Under the pieces are notes generated by a model. The model was not told the DNA's origin and searched no databases. It saw nothing but the letters and a program-made list of their open reading frames with translations. Below are positions 10,931-19,175 of a stretch of DNA of 64,000 nucleotides, in pieces. The stretch is from assembly GCA_020353535.1 (NCBI GenBank), contig CP070696.1:3451723-3515722 (forward strand), read 5' to 3'. The stretch is from Spirochaetaceae bacterium. GTDB lineage: Bacteria > Spirochaetota > Spirochaetia > SZUA-6 > DRHE01. The translations under genes and the position numbers were made by a program. Every line of letters begins with the position of its first letter. Within the stretch, counting starts at the first letter, position 1.

Positions 10931-10961
10931 TAAACTATATAACCTTATAGTTTATTGTCAA
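10931..10961 (-). promoter_or_regulatory. Promoter of the PTS-antiporter operon with overlapping perfect operator dyad
   Basis: On the minus strand TTGACA (10961-10956) is followed after 16 bases by TATAGT (10939-10934). A perfect inverted repeat, TAAACTATA-N6-TATAGTTTA (10931-10954), covers the -10 and most of the spacer. This placement is that of a repressor site; the HTH-EIIA protein 45 bases downstream is the likely ligand. The surrounding 60 bases are markedly AT-rich. Confidence 0.7.
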
Positions 10962-11066
10962 CCATTATTATTCTTTATTGGACCGAATTGCCAAAATAAT
11001 TTCGCCAGGCAAGGGGGCACTTGAACGCGAATGCTCCGAGCTGTGGATCAAAGCAAGGCGACGGGC

Positions 11067-11072
11067 TATAAT
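11067..11072 (+). promoter_or_regulatory. -10 box abutting the phosphomannomutase start
   Basis: TATAAT is followed by six bases and then the ATG at 11079. There is no Shine-Dalgarno sequence and only a weak -35 (TGGATC). Transcription would start at the ATG, giving a leaderless mRNA. Confidence 0.6.
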
Positions 11073-11078
11073 CCGTGC

Positions 11079-12443
11079 ATGGGCGTATTCAAATCCTACG
11101 ATATCCGGGGTGTCTATAACCGTGAATGGGACAAGGATCTGGCTTATCGGATCGGCTTCTTTCTTCCTGCGCTCCTGGAAACCGAGCGGATCCTGGTGGG
11201 CAGGGACGCCAGGGAGAGCTCCGAGGAGATATTCGCTGCCTTGAGCCGGGGGATCCGGGAAGCCGGCTGTGATGTAACCGACATAGGTCTTTGCTCCACC
11301 CCATCTGTATATTTTGCCACCGCCCACTTCGAGTTCGGCGGCAGCGTCATGATTACCGCCTCCCACAATCCTCCGGAGTACAATGGCCTGAAGATCTCCC
11401 GAGCCCAGGCCATTCCGGTGGGTTACGACACGGGTCTGGATCGCCTGGAGAAGATGATTCAAGGAGCGGTAGTGCCTGCTTCGACACCCGGAAAGCTGGA
11501 AACTCTGGATATCCGAACGCAATACCTGGAGCACCTCGCACCCTACAAACGGGCAGTTCGGGGGATCAAGGCGGTGATCGACTGCTCCGACGGCATGGCC
11601 TCGGTATTCATCCATGACGTCATTCGGGATCTTCAGGGCCAGATAATCACCATGTACGACAAACCCGACGGCACCTTCCCTCACCATCCCCCGAATCCGT
11701 TGATCGAGGCAAATCTGGCCGATCTGAAGCGGCGGACCCGAGCCGAGAAGGCGGACCTGGGAATCTGCTTCGACGGGGATGGGGATCGGGTGATGTTCAT
11801 AGACGAAGCCGGCCGCTTCATCTCCCCTGACCTGATCACCGCCCTGCTCGGCCTGTATTTCTTCCGCCTGCACGGTCGGGATCATCGGGGGGAGGTGGTG
11901 ACCTACGATGTGCGCACCTCCCGCAGCGTGGTGGAGTATGTGGAAAGATTGGGCGGAAAGCCGGTGATCTGTAAAGTCGGCCACTCCCACGCCAAGAAGC
12001 TGCTGCGGGATACCCGGGGAATCTACGGCGGTGAGCTGGCCGGCCACTATTACTTCCGGGACAACTACTACTGCGACTCAGGTGTTATCGCCGCTCTGCT
12101 CGTGCTGGCGATCCTCTCCAGGATCAAACGGCCGTTCTCCGAGCTTATCGCCGAAATGGTCAAATACCATTACTCCGGAGAGATCAATTTCAAGACCGAT
12201 GCCAAGGACCGCATCATCGACGCCGTTCTGTCGGCCTACGGTTCACAGCCCGGGGCCAAGCTGACCGATATAGACGGCATCCGCATGGATTTTCCCGAGT
12301 GGTGGTTCAACCTGCGCAAGTCCAATACCGAACCCTACCTGCGCCTGGTCGCAGAGGCGAACTCGGCGGAGCGCCTGAACGAACGGGTCGCAGAGCTGAA
12401 GAGCTGCTTTCGAGAGCTGGATCCAAGCATCGAGGAGGAGTGA
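11079..12443 (+). CDS. manB: Phosphomannomutase/phosphoglucomutase family
   Basis: This 454-residue alpha-D-phosphohexomutase has the phosphoserine loop TASHNP (Ser96), the magnesium loop DGDGDR (232-237), the sugar-specificity loop GGELAGHYYF (317-326) and the phosphate-binding loop RKSNTEP (413-419). It interconverts hexose 1- and 6-phosphates for glycan precursor synthesis. GELAGH is closer to bacterial PMM/PGM enzymes than to GlmM. An in-frame ATG at 11031 was rejected because MGVFKSYDIRG is the normal N-terminus and TATAAT lies six bases before the chosen ATG. Confidence 0.93.
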   Translation: MGVFKSYDIRGVYNREWDKDLAYRIGFFLPALLETERILVGRDARESSEEIFAALSRGIREAGCDVTDIGLCSTPSVYFATAHFEFGGSVMITASHNPPEYNGLKISRAQAIPVGYDTGLDRLEKMIQGAVVPASTPGKLETLDIRTQYLEHLAPYKRAVRGIKAVIDCSDGMASVFIHDVIRDLQGQIITMYDKPDGTFPHHPPNPLIEANLADLKRRTRAEKADLGICFDGDGDRVMFIDEAGRFISPDLITALLGLYFFRLHGRDHRGEVVTYDVRTSRSVVEYVERLGGKPVICKVGHSHAKKLLRDTRGIYGGELAGHYYFRDNYYCDSGVIAALLVLAILSRIKRPFSELIAEMVKYHYSGEINFKTDAKDRIIDAVLSAYGSQPGAKLTDIDGIRMDFPEWWFNLRKSNTEPYLRLVAEANSAERLNERVAELKSCFRELDPSIEEE

Positions 12444-12495
12444 GCCTGTTTACGGTTCGGCAAAATGCGGGCAGCTTCCCGGAATGCACCGGCAG

Positions 12496-12527
12496 AAAAA
12501 AGGGCCGCCCGGTCATTCGGACAGCCC
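12496..12527 (-). terminator. Rho-independent terminator of the LysM-like lipoprotein gene
   Basis: On the minus strand GGGCTGTCCG pairs along its length (including G-U pairs) with CGGGCGGCCC and is followed by six T. It lies 31 bases beyond the lipoprotein stop. It does not have a T-run for the plus-strand phosphomannomutase gene. Confidence 0.75.
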
Positions 12528-12557
12528 CGATTATTCAACCCTATGCCGGCGAGCGCA

Positions 12558-14006
12558 TCACTTCGGCGGGATCACCAGCTTCCAGCCAGGATAGATCAGA
12601 TCCGGATGCTGAATGAGTTTGCGGTTGCGCCTCCATATCTTCGGCCACATATAGGGATTGGAGTAGATGAAGTTGTACTCAGCAATGCGCCACAGGCAGT
12701 CGCGGCGCTCGGGAATCAAACGTACCACGTAGATCGGATAATCCGGATTTACCGCCTGGGCCTTGTAAACCTCGATCAGCTTCCTGGATTCATTGAAGTA
12801 TTCTTCGGCCAGGCTGTAGTTGCCGGCGTTCCACTCCACCACGCCCTGTTTCCACAGCTCCTTGGCCTGAGCAAGCAGATTGTCCTCCGCCACATCGCCC
12901 AGGACGAACACGAGGGATCCTTGCGGATTCAAAGTCCTCTCCGCCGGATCCCGGATCTCGGGAGGACTGAGGAAGGACTGGTCCTCATCCTCTTCCACGG
13001 TTTCTTCTATGAAATCCTCACCGGACCACTCTTCCGGGGTAATCAGTGTTCCGTCGTCGGTCACTACGGTGAGATCGGAGGCCTCCTCCAGTTCCTTCAT
13101 CACGTCCATCATCAGGGCCTGAGCCTTCTTCTTCTGCTCCTCCCCGGAACCCTTGGCCAGCTGGATCAGGGCAAGCGCCTCCTCTCGCGCCTTGCCCAGA
13201 AGCTCTTCACTCTCAAAGAGCTGATACTTCTGATAGGCTTCGATTCCCTGCAGATACAAACCATTGGCTCTCTGGAACTGCATTGGGGCGCGGACGTGGG
13301 CATCCAGCTCTTCTGCTTCTTTCAGGTACTGATTGATGTCCCGTTTCAGAATCTCGATCCAGCGTTGGCGCTCCCGCAGACGCTCCAGGAGGTTGGACAT
13401 GTCGGCAAGGGTTGTGTAGGCCTTTTCCCTGGCTTCGACCAGCTGTCCGGCGTAAAACAGCTTTTGGGTCTCCGGTACACCCGACACAGCGGCATTGTAC
13501 TCGGATGGTAGGAATTTATCCGCCTTGATTGCCAGAAGCTGCTTGTTCAATCGCTCAGCCCGTTCTGCCAGCTCCTCAGCCGCTTTAGCCACAGCATTGT
13601 CAAAGGCCGTATTCGCCCTCGCGATCGACGTGGCCAGGTGCTTGCGGGCCGTTGTGGGATCGGATCTCCGGGCAAGAAGGGCGGAGTTCAAGGCATCCTC
13701 AGCCTGCTTCAAGGTGGTGGGATCATAGTAATCCGCATCAGCTTCCCGAGCCCTGGCAATGGCGTTCCGCGCTTTTCGAATCTCTTCATCCGTGACCGGA
13801 GCTACCTCTTCCTCGGGAACCTCCTCAGGAGGAGTTTCCACCACCTTGGGTGGTTCCTCCGGTACCTCCTCCGGTACTTCCTCCGGCACTTCCTCCGGCA
13901 CTTCCTCGGCCACCGGCTCAATCGTTTCTTCGGGAGCCGTTTTGCAGTTCACAAGAAAGACAGCCACTCCAAGGATCATCAACACGACTATTATTCTTTT
14001 TGCCAT
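12558..14006 (-). CDS. Lipoprotein with VPEE repeats, helical region and LysM-like C-terminus
   Basis: This 482-residue protein has a lipoprotein signal ending at Cys21 (VAVFLVNCK). A proline/glutamate linker follows with four to five tandem VPEE units (about 36-56), then a long charged helical region of TPR/coiled-coil character. The last 60 residues (YVVRLIPERRDCLWRIAEYN ... IYPGWKLVIPP) resemble a LysM domain in layout, including the W-x-I-A and PDLIYPGW elements. It is probably a periplasmic or outer-membrane-anchored peptidoglycan-binding protein, a type common in spirochaetes. GGGGG precedes the ATG, and a terminator follows. Confidence 0.8.
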   Translation of the reverse strand: MAKRIIVVLMILGVAVFLVNCKTAPEETIEPVAEEVPEEVPEEVPEEVPEEPPKVVETPPEEVPEEEVAPVTDEEIRKARNAIARAREADADYYDPTTLKQAEDALNSALLARRSDPTTARKHLATSIARANTAFDNAVAKAAEELAERAERLNKQLLAIKADKFLPSEYNAAVSGVPETQKLFYAGQLVEAREKAYTTLADMSNLLERLRERQRWIEILKRDINQYLKEAEELDAHVRAPMQFQRANGLYLQGIEAYQKYQLFESEELLGKAREEALALIQLAKGSGEEQKKKAQALMMDVMKELEEASDLTVVTDDGTLITPEEWSGEDFIEETVEEDEDQSFLSPPEIRDPAERTLNPQGSLVFVLGDVAEDNLLAQAKELWKQGVVEWNAGNYSLAEEYFNESRKLIEVYKAQAVNPDYPIYVVRLIPERRDCLWRIAEYNFIYSNPYMWPKIWRRNRKLIQHPDLIYPGWKLVIPPK

Positions 14007-14085
14007 TTTTTCCCCCTCATACGGAAGGCTTACACGTTGCTACAACGTAGTTTAGCACTCCCCCACTCCACCGTCAAGGAGAAGT

Positions 14086-14142
14086 AACGTTGCTCGGAAG
14101 AAACGTTACTCGGAAGAAACGTCGCTCGGAAGAAACGATCGG
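14086..14142 (+). repeat. Tandem 16-base repeat, about 3.5 copies, upstream of a radical SAM gene
   Basis: Three successive units of form AACGTTnCTCGGAAGA start at 14086, 14102 and 14118, with one or two changes in the seventh and sixth positions, and a partial fourth unit starts at 14134. They lie between the LysM-like lipoprotein promoter region and the promoter of the 14179 gene. Each unit begins with AACGTT or a close variant. This may be an array of activator or repressor sites. Confidence 0.8.
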
Positions 14143-14163
14143 GTGATCAAGGGAGCCGGTTCC

Positions 14164-14172
14164 TGATATGAT
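14164..14172 (+). promoter_or_regulatory. Extended -10 promoter abutting the radical SAM start
   Basis: TGATATGAT (extended -10, TGnTATGAT) ends six bases before the ATG at 14179; no Shine-Dalgarno sequence is present. A leaderless transcript is predicted. The tandem 16-base repeats sit directly upstream, where a -35 would otherwise be. Confidence 0.6.
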
Positions 14173-14178
14173 CGAACC

Positions 14179-15465
14179 ATGAGCTTCAAGGCACCTTCCC
14201 TGCTCTTCGCCGATGAAACGGGCAATATCCTCGATTTTCCCGATCTGGAGATGGTCGGCGCCAGCGCCGGTCGTTATCTGCGGCCGCATCCGGAAGAGTG
14301 GATACCCATGCCACCGGGGAGCGAGCTGTTCCAGTTGCCTGATCGGCTGCCCGTCGGCTACGATCCGGCTACCGCGAGCATCCGGGTCCTGGATCGAAAT
14401 CCCTACACCGGAAGTCCGGATATCCGAGCGGTAGCCGCTTTCGTCGCTCCGGCGTACACCCAGATCCTTTCCACGGCTTACCAGAGATTGCCGGTAGCTG
14501 CGCTTCTGCCTCTGTTTGCCTACACCGCAGTGGGCTGGCTCAACGAGGGATTTGCCGTCTCAGCTCTGCGGGTCGATGAGGATCCCCGCCAGGACAGCGA
14601 CCGTTTCGATCCTGCCGATATTGAAAAAAACGCTCGGCGTCGGATGCGGGCTGGGAAGGCCAATCGCCTCATTCAGCACCTGGGCAAATGTGCACTGGGC
14701 TACAGCTGTCCGGCCGCAAAAAACTATTTCCTCGAGCGCTGGGAAGCTCCGCTGCCAACCTCACCTGCCTGCAATGCCCGTTGCCTCGGCTGCATCAGCC
14801 TCCAGCAGGGGAGCGGGATTTGCGCGACCCAGGATAGAATCCGCTTTGTTCCTACTCCCGCGGAAATCGCCGAAGTAGCCGTGCCCCATCTCCAGTATGC
14901 GCCAAGGGCCGTGGTCAGTTTCGGTCAGGGATGCGAGGGGGAACCTCTGCTTCAAGCCGACACGATCGCCCAAGCGATCCGTATGATGCGCAAGGCAACC
15001 GCTCGGGGAACGATCAATATGAACAGCAACGCCAGCTTCCCGGATCGTGTGGGGTTTCTCCGGGAGGCTGGGCTGGACAGTATGCGGGTCAGCCTGAACT
15101 CCTGCCGGCCGGCTTACTATATAAGCTACTACAAGCCGAAGGATTACAATCTGGAAACGGTCAGGAGCTCGATTCGGGTTATGAAGAGCCTGGGCGGATA
15201 CGTAAGCCTGAACTACTTCATTGTGCCGGGATTCACGGACGAACGGGCAGAACTGGAGGCGCTGAGCGAGCTGATCGAACAGACCGGGATCGATCTCATC
15301 CAGATGCGGAATCTCAACATCGATCCTGAGTGGTATCTGGAGCGGATCGGTTTTCAACCCGACGGGGAGGCTGTAGGGATTTCTCGATTGCTGGAGATCC
15401 TCGAGCATCGTTTTCCCGAACTTCGATTCGGTTATTTCAATCCTTGCCTGGATCCTGGGGCTTGA
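14179..15465 (+). CDS. Radical SAM protein of unknown substrate
   Basis: This 428-residue protein has the Fe-S cluster motif C-x3-C-x2-C at Cys198, Cys202 and Cys205 (SPACNARCLGC), unusually far from the N-terminus behind a domain of about 190 residues. SAM-binding elements follow (VVSFGQGCEGEPLL, NMNSNAS, RVSLNSC). The N-terminal domain has an additional CALGYSC pair. The radical SAM half resembles enzymes annotated only as radical SAM proteins. It converges with the ankyrin gene and is probably monocistronic. Substrate unknown. Confidence 0.85.
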   Translation: MSFKAPSLLFADETGNILDFPDLEMVGASAGRYLRPHPEEWIPMPPGSELFQLPDRLPVGYDPATASIRVLDRNPYTGSPDIRAVAAFVAPAYTQILSTAYQRLPVAALLPLFAYTAVGWLNEGFAVSALRVDEDPRQDSDRFDPADIEKNARRRMRAGKANRLIQHLGKCALGYSCPAAKNYFLERWEAPLPTSPACNARCLGCISLQQGSGICATQDRIRFVPTPAEIAEVAVPHLQYAPRAVVSFGQGCEGEPLLQADTIAQAIRMMRKATARGTINMNSNASFPDRVGFLREAGLDSMRVSLNSCRPAYYISYYKPKDYNLETVRSSIRVMKSLGGYVSLNYFIVPGFTDERAELEALSELIEQTGIDLIQMRNLNIDPEWYLERIGFQPDGEAVGISRLLEILEHRFPELRFGYFNPCLDPGA

Positions 15466-15477
15466 AGATCAAAGACC

Positions 15478-15963
15478 CTAACGCGCTCCGGCCCGGATTA
15501 GGATTTCGATGATCGAGAGGCTGTACGGTGAGGTTCCCTGGCGCATGGCGTAGTGAAGCGGGGTTTTATCCAGGCCGTTTCGGATATCAACCGTGGCCCC
15601 GGCGGCCAAAAGTATCTCCACCGCCCGCCTGTCTTTCACAGCCAGATGAAGGGGGGTGTTCCCCATGGCGTTCCTCGCGTCCACCTTCGCCCCGCTTTTC
15701 AGAAGAAGATCGATCATACCGGGGTAGGCCAGGGCCAAATGCAGAGCGGTGTTGCCGAAGTGGTCCGTTTCGTTCGGATCTGCGCCCTGCTCGATGAGCA
15801 GGGCGGCCATATCGACCAGACCGTTTTCTGCGGCCCAATGCAGAGCCGGCCGCACAGGGACCACCTCCGCAGGCAGCAAAGACGATACAAGCAGTAGGGA
15901 AACGAACAGAACAAACCACAAGGGGGCTGTAAAAAGCCCACAGCCGCTAAATCTATTCATCAT
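15478..15963 (-). CDS. Exported ankyrin-repeat protein
   Basis: A signal peptide (MMNRFSGCGLF, then a hydrophobic stretch ending LLPAEVVP) is followed by about three and a half ankyrin repeats (ALHWAAENGLVDMAALLIEQ, GNTALHLALAYPGMIDLLLK, GNTPLHLAVKDRRAVEILLA, KTPLHYAMRQG). It is likely a periplasmic protein-interaction module. An in-frame start at 16014 would precede the signal peptide by 17 residues and is less likely. Two adjacent ATGs (15963, 15960) are possible; TACGGT lies five bases before the second. It is probably monocistronic. Confidence 0.82.
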   Translation of the reverse strand: MMNRFSGCGLFTAPLWFVLFVSLLLVSSLLPAEVVPVRPALHWAAENGLVDMAALLIEQGADPNETDHFGNTALHLALAYPGMIDLLLKSGAKVDARNAMGNTPLHLAVKDRRAVEILLAAGATVDIRNGLDKTPLHYAMRQGTSPYSLSIIEILIRAGAR

Positions 15964-16029
15964 TGACCGTATCGGCAGATTCGCAACCACGGTACAGCAT
16001 CCTCGGTACGACAACCTCGGTACACTCCC

Positions 16030-16058
16030 TTGGATAATGCAGAAGTCTCTGCTACTCT
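16030..16058 (+). promoter_or_regulatory. Promoter abutting the ParB-like gene start
   Basis: TTGGAT (16030-16035), a 17-base spacer and TACTCT (16053-16058) are followed by six bases and the ATG at 16065. There is no Shine-Dalgarno sequence, so a leaderless transcript is predicted. Confidence 0.6.
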
Positions 16059-16064
16059 AGACTC

Positions 16065-16961
16065 ATGGCAGGTTTCCAGGTCCGCGCAGCGGCGGAAATC
16101 GACTCCTTGAAAAAGGAGCTGGACATCTTCAGCGAGGGGCCGCCGCCGTTGCCGGAGCTCATTGTAAAAGGACTGTATCCGCCCCTGCCGATATGCTCGG
16201 ACATTTTGATTTGGGGATTTGAGATTCTTCGTTCGGCCAAACGTCAGGGTGTGCGGCAGATGAACTGCCAGCTCGTTCCCGCCTGTCCCCCAGCCGAGAT
16301 GCTCGCCCTCGCCTTGAAACTCGAAAACCGAGCCGGTGATTTCACCTGGCTGGAAAAACAGCGGATGCTGGGATTCCTGGCCGCCGCCGAGGGCTCCTCC
16401 GGGCAGCTGAACGAGCTGTTTCTCGAGCTGAGTCCTCTGATTGAAAACCATCCGGACAGCCTGCTTGCCACCAAGATCCTCACATTTACGAATCTACCGC
16501 AGTCACTCAGAGAATTGGTAGCGGAGGGACAGATCGACCTGAAGAGCGCAGCCCGGGTGCAGAGTCTTCCCGCAGAGGTTTTTCAGCTCCTCCGGACCAG
16601 CAGCCTCACCTTCAGCCAGCGCCGGCAATTCCTGAACGAGCTGTTTGAAAGCAGCCGCAAGCTCGCGCTGGCGGGGAAGGATGTGGCGACGATCGCCCGG
16701 CAGGCACTTGAGGGTCGGCAGCCCCTCGATACGATTCACGGGCTGCGCTTCCCCGCCTTGACAGCTACAGAAAAACAATTCGCGGCTCTGGAACAGGACC
16801 TGCTCAAGGGCAGCGGTGTGAGGTTGCAACCACCTCCCTATTTCGAGGGAGATGCCTTTACAGTTGCCTTTGAGTTCAACAGCGCCAAGTCTTTTCGCCG
16901 CAAGCTTGAGGCGCTCAACTCCCTGGAAGGACGATTGGATGCCCTATTCGAACTACTATAG
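16065..16961 (+). CDS. ParB-like protein upstream of an SPL-family radical SAM gene
   Basis: This 298-residue protein shows the order of a ParB core in degenerate form. A segment like the ParB box (ILIWGFEILRSAKRQGVRQM) is followed by ALALKLENRAGDFTWLEKQR, matching the ALxxENxxRxDLxPxE-type helix, and then LRELVAEGQIDLKSAARVQS, matching the ParB helix-turn-helix. The C-terminal 60 residues look like the helical KFR/KLEALNSLEGRL tail. The classical GERR arginine patch is not seen. It overlaps the SPL-like gene by 23 bases, so the two are cotranscribed and probably work together. The ParB relation is my reading and needs a profile search. Confidence 0.65.
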   Translation: MAGFQVRAAAEIDSLKKELDIFSEGPPPLPELIVKGLYPPLPICSDILIWGFEILRSAKRQGVRQMNCQLVPACPPAEMLALALKLENRAGDFTWLEKQRMLGFLAAAEGSSGQLNELFLELSPLIENHPDSLLATKILTFTNLPQSLRELVAEGQIDLKSAARVQSLPAEVFQLLRTSSLTFSQRRQFLNELFESSRKLALAGKDVATIARQALEGRQPLDTIHGLRFPALTATEKQFAALEQDLLKGSGVRLQPPPYFEGDAFTVAFEFNSAKSFRRKLEALNSLEGRLDALFELL

Positions 16962-18009
16962 TGAGCTGATCCACAGGGTGTACGTGGAGGAGAATCTGGT
17001 TGATTCCCCCTATATGAAAAGTGCCGTGGAGCAGCTTCCCGGGATTCCGATTCAGACAGTGCGGAGCAAACAGGACATCCCGCAGAGGGATCTGAACCGG
17101 CACACTCTGTTTGCGGGCTCTCCCCGCGGTAAAACCGTGACCCGCTGTCCCGGTTCCAGAGGACACCTCTGCTGCAACTACCTCACGGTGGATCTGTACC
17201 TGGGCTGCACAATGGGCTGCGGTTACTGCATCATGGAGAGTTATCTGAACTTCACACCCCTCACCGTGTACCTGGAACCGGAGCGCTCCATCGCCCGTCT
17301 CCAGGATTTGGCTCGGCAGAACGCGGACCTTACCATAAGGGCGGGCACTGGGGAGGTTGGAGACTCTCTGCTCCTCGATCCTCTGTTCGGACTGTCCGAG
17401 CGCTTCATCACCGACCTGTCCACCCTCCCCAACCTGTTCTTCGAGCTGAAGACCAAGACCCACTTTGTCGACCACATCCTGGACATAGAGCAGAAGGGAA
17501 ACGCCGTGATCGGGTTTTCCGTGAATCCGCAGCGCTACATCGAGGCCTACGAACCGCAGGCCAGCAGCCTGGTCGATCGCCTGGATGCGGCCCGCCGGGT
17601 TCTCGGGGCGGGATACCGCTTGGCCTTCCACTTCGACCCTGTTTTTTTCTCGGAGGACTGGAGGGAGGAGTATCTGCAGCTGATCAGTGCACTGAGCGAA
17701 TTCCCTTCCGATCGTATCGCCTGGATCAGCCTGGGAACGATGCGCTACACACCGGCGCTGAAGGAGAAGCTGGGAGAGCAGCCCTTCCTCTACGAGGAGT
17801 TCGTGCCCTGCCGGGATGGGAAATACCGCTATCCCCAGAAGATACGCGGCACCATCTACGGATCCCTGTACGCGGCGCTTGGTGAAGTTTTTTCCGCTCC
17901 GATTTATCTGTGCATGGAGAGTCCCACGATCTGGCACAAGGTTTTTGGCGAGGCACCCGGTAAAATCGACCGGTTACGTGCTATATTTACAGAGGTAAAA
18001 AGTGTCTAA
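16939..18009 (+). CDS. SPL-family radical SAM protein (spore photoproduct lyase-like)
   Basis: This 356-residue protein has the radical SAM motif Cys90-x3-Cys94-x2-Cys97 (LGCTMGCGYC) and the SPL-family upstream cluster CPGSRGHLCCNY (Cys70, Cys78, Cys79). The C-terminus (TIYGSLYAALGEVFSAPIYL) is also typical. True SPL repairs thymine dimers in spores, but homologues occur in non-sporulating bacteria and their function is not settled. The ATG at 16939 has AAGGA seven bases upstream inside the preceding gene; the longer frame from 16852 was rejected. The partner gene upstream is ParB-like, and a FecR gene follows after 16 bases. Confidence 0.88.
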   Translation: MPYSNYYSELIHRVYVEENLVDSPYMKSAVEQLPGIPIQTVRSKQDIPQRDLNRHTLFAGSPRGKTVTRCPGSRGHLCCNYLTVDLYLGCTMGCGYCIMESYLNFTPLTVYLEPERSIARLQDLARQNADLTIRAGTGEVGDSLLLDPLFGLSERFITDLSTLPNLFFELKTKTHFVDHILDIEQKGNAVIGFSVNPQRYIEAYEPQASSLVDRLDAARRVLGAGYRLAFHFDPVFFSEDWREEYLQLISALSEFPSDRIAWISLGTMRYTPALKEKLGEQPFLYEEFVPCRDGKYRYPQKIRGTIYGSLYAALGEVFSAPIYLCMESPTIWHKVFGEAPGKIDRLRAIFTEVKSV

Positions 18010-18025
18010 GGAGGGGGTGGGATCT

Positions 18026-19174
18026 ATGAAGAACTCTTATTTTGCCTGGCTCGTGCTTGCTCTGGTTTTGCTGGCTGCGCTGCCTGCCGCGGCTCAAGCG
18101 GAGATCGGGTCCATCGCCTACCTGGAAGAGGGGGTGGAAATCGACCGCAACCGCGAAACGATCCCCACGTGGGATGTGTTCATCGGCATGGGAGTGGAGA
18201 ACTACGACCTGCTGCGCACCGATCAAACCGGATATGCGGAAGTGGACATCGACAGCCCGCGCAGCGCAGCGACAATCGTTAAAATTTCCCCCAATACGAG
18301 TTTTTACTTCGAGATGAACAAGATCGGTCGGGATGATACCACTACCATCGGCATGATCACCGGCAGCCTGTCGGTCAAGGTAGCCAAGCTTTCGGGGCGC
18401 CAGAATGTTGAGGTGGCCACTGAAAGCGCTTTGATGGGTGTCCGAGGCACCGATTTCGACGTCACCATCAGCCCGGGAGGGGACATTCTGGTCTCCGCGG
18501 AAGAAGGTCGGGTTTCCTGCATCGACGACAGCGGGCAGGAACTGTATGCAGAACCGGGCACGGTAGTGGAAAAACGCCCGGGTGAGTTGTTCCGGGAGAT
18601 CCCGGTCGCGGTATCGGATCTGGAGACGTTTCAGAGAGATTGGTACGCGGAGCGTATGGAGGTTTTCAAATCCAACGCCCTTCAGGCAATCAAAGCTTAC
18701 GCCGACCGATATCTGCGACTAAAGAGCCGATTCGACAGTGCCTACAGCGATCTGCAGGGGAACACCCAGATTCTGCGTAAATGGTATAGGGAGGACCGGC
18801 GCGGGGAAATCGGCGGCCGTATGGAAAGCATGGCGGAGAAAAAAGAGCTCATCGGAGAGCTCCTGGAACTGCGCAAGATCCTCTATATCTTCGAGCGGGT
18901 GTACTTCCGGCTGATCGAGCTGGAAGGCTACTACCACCAGGGATACGGACGGGGACAGATCGAGCCGGGGCTGTCCTCAGCAGCCTTTTTCAACCGATTC
19001 GATCGGGAGAAACAGGAACTCGGGGAGAAGATGGCGGAACTGCGCTATATCACCAAGCTGTATGCCAAGCGCAACGACGGGAACTTCCCCACGGATCTGT
19101 TCGAACAGGGGGAGGAGGAGTTCTTCGGAGAGCAGGACAGTTTCTTCGAGGAGGAAGGGGATTCTTCCTTCTGA
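18026..19174 (+). CDS. Exported FecR-domain protein
   Basis: This 382-residue protein has a cleavable signal peptide (FAWLVLALVLLAALPAAAQA). A FecR beta domain follows (about 35-175; VEVATESALMGVRGTDFDV is the hallmark), then a long helical C-terminal part ending in an acidic tail (EEEFFGEQDSFFEEEGDSSF). FecR-domain proteins without a partner sigma factor are common in spirochaetes and probably bind periplasmic components. GGAGGGGG precedes the ATG at 18026. An in-frame GTG at 18002 overlaps the upstream gene and lacks a signal-like start. It is the third gene of the ParB-like/SPL operon. Confidence 0.85.
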   Translation: MKNSYFAWLVLALVLLAALPAAAQAEIGSIAYLEEGVEIDRNRETIPTWDVFIGMGVENYDLLRTDQTGYAEVDIDSPRSAATIVKISPNTSFYFEMNKIGRDDTTTIGMITGSLSVKVAKLSGRQNVEVATESALMGVRGTDFDVTISPGGDILVSAEEGRVSCIDDSGQELYAEPGTVVEKRPGELFREIPVAVSDLETFQRDWYAERMEVFKSNALQAIKAYADRYLRLKSRFDSAYSDLQGNTQILRKWYREDRRGEIGGRMESMAEKKELIGELLELRKILYIFERVYFRLIELEGYYHQGYGRGQIEPGLSSAAFFNRFDREKQELGEKMAELRYITKLYAKRNDGNFPTDLFEQGEEEFFGEQDSFFEEEGDSSF

Positions 19175-19175
19175 A

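Noticed and set aside
10968..12047. 359-codon minus-strand frame
   Set aside because: It is antisense to the phosphomannomutase gene, whose motifs are complete on the plus strand.
14086..14142. Tandem repeats considered as a CRISPR array
   Set aside because: Units are 16 bases with no spacers, and no cas genes are near; a regulatory or slippage repeat is the better reading.
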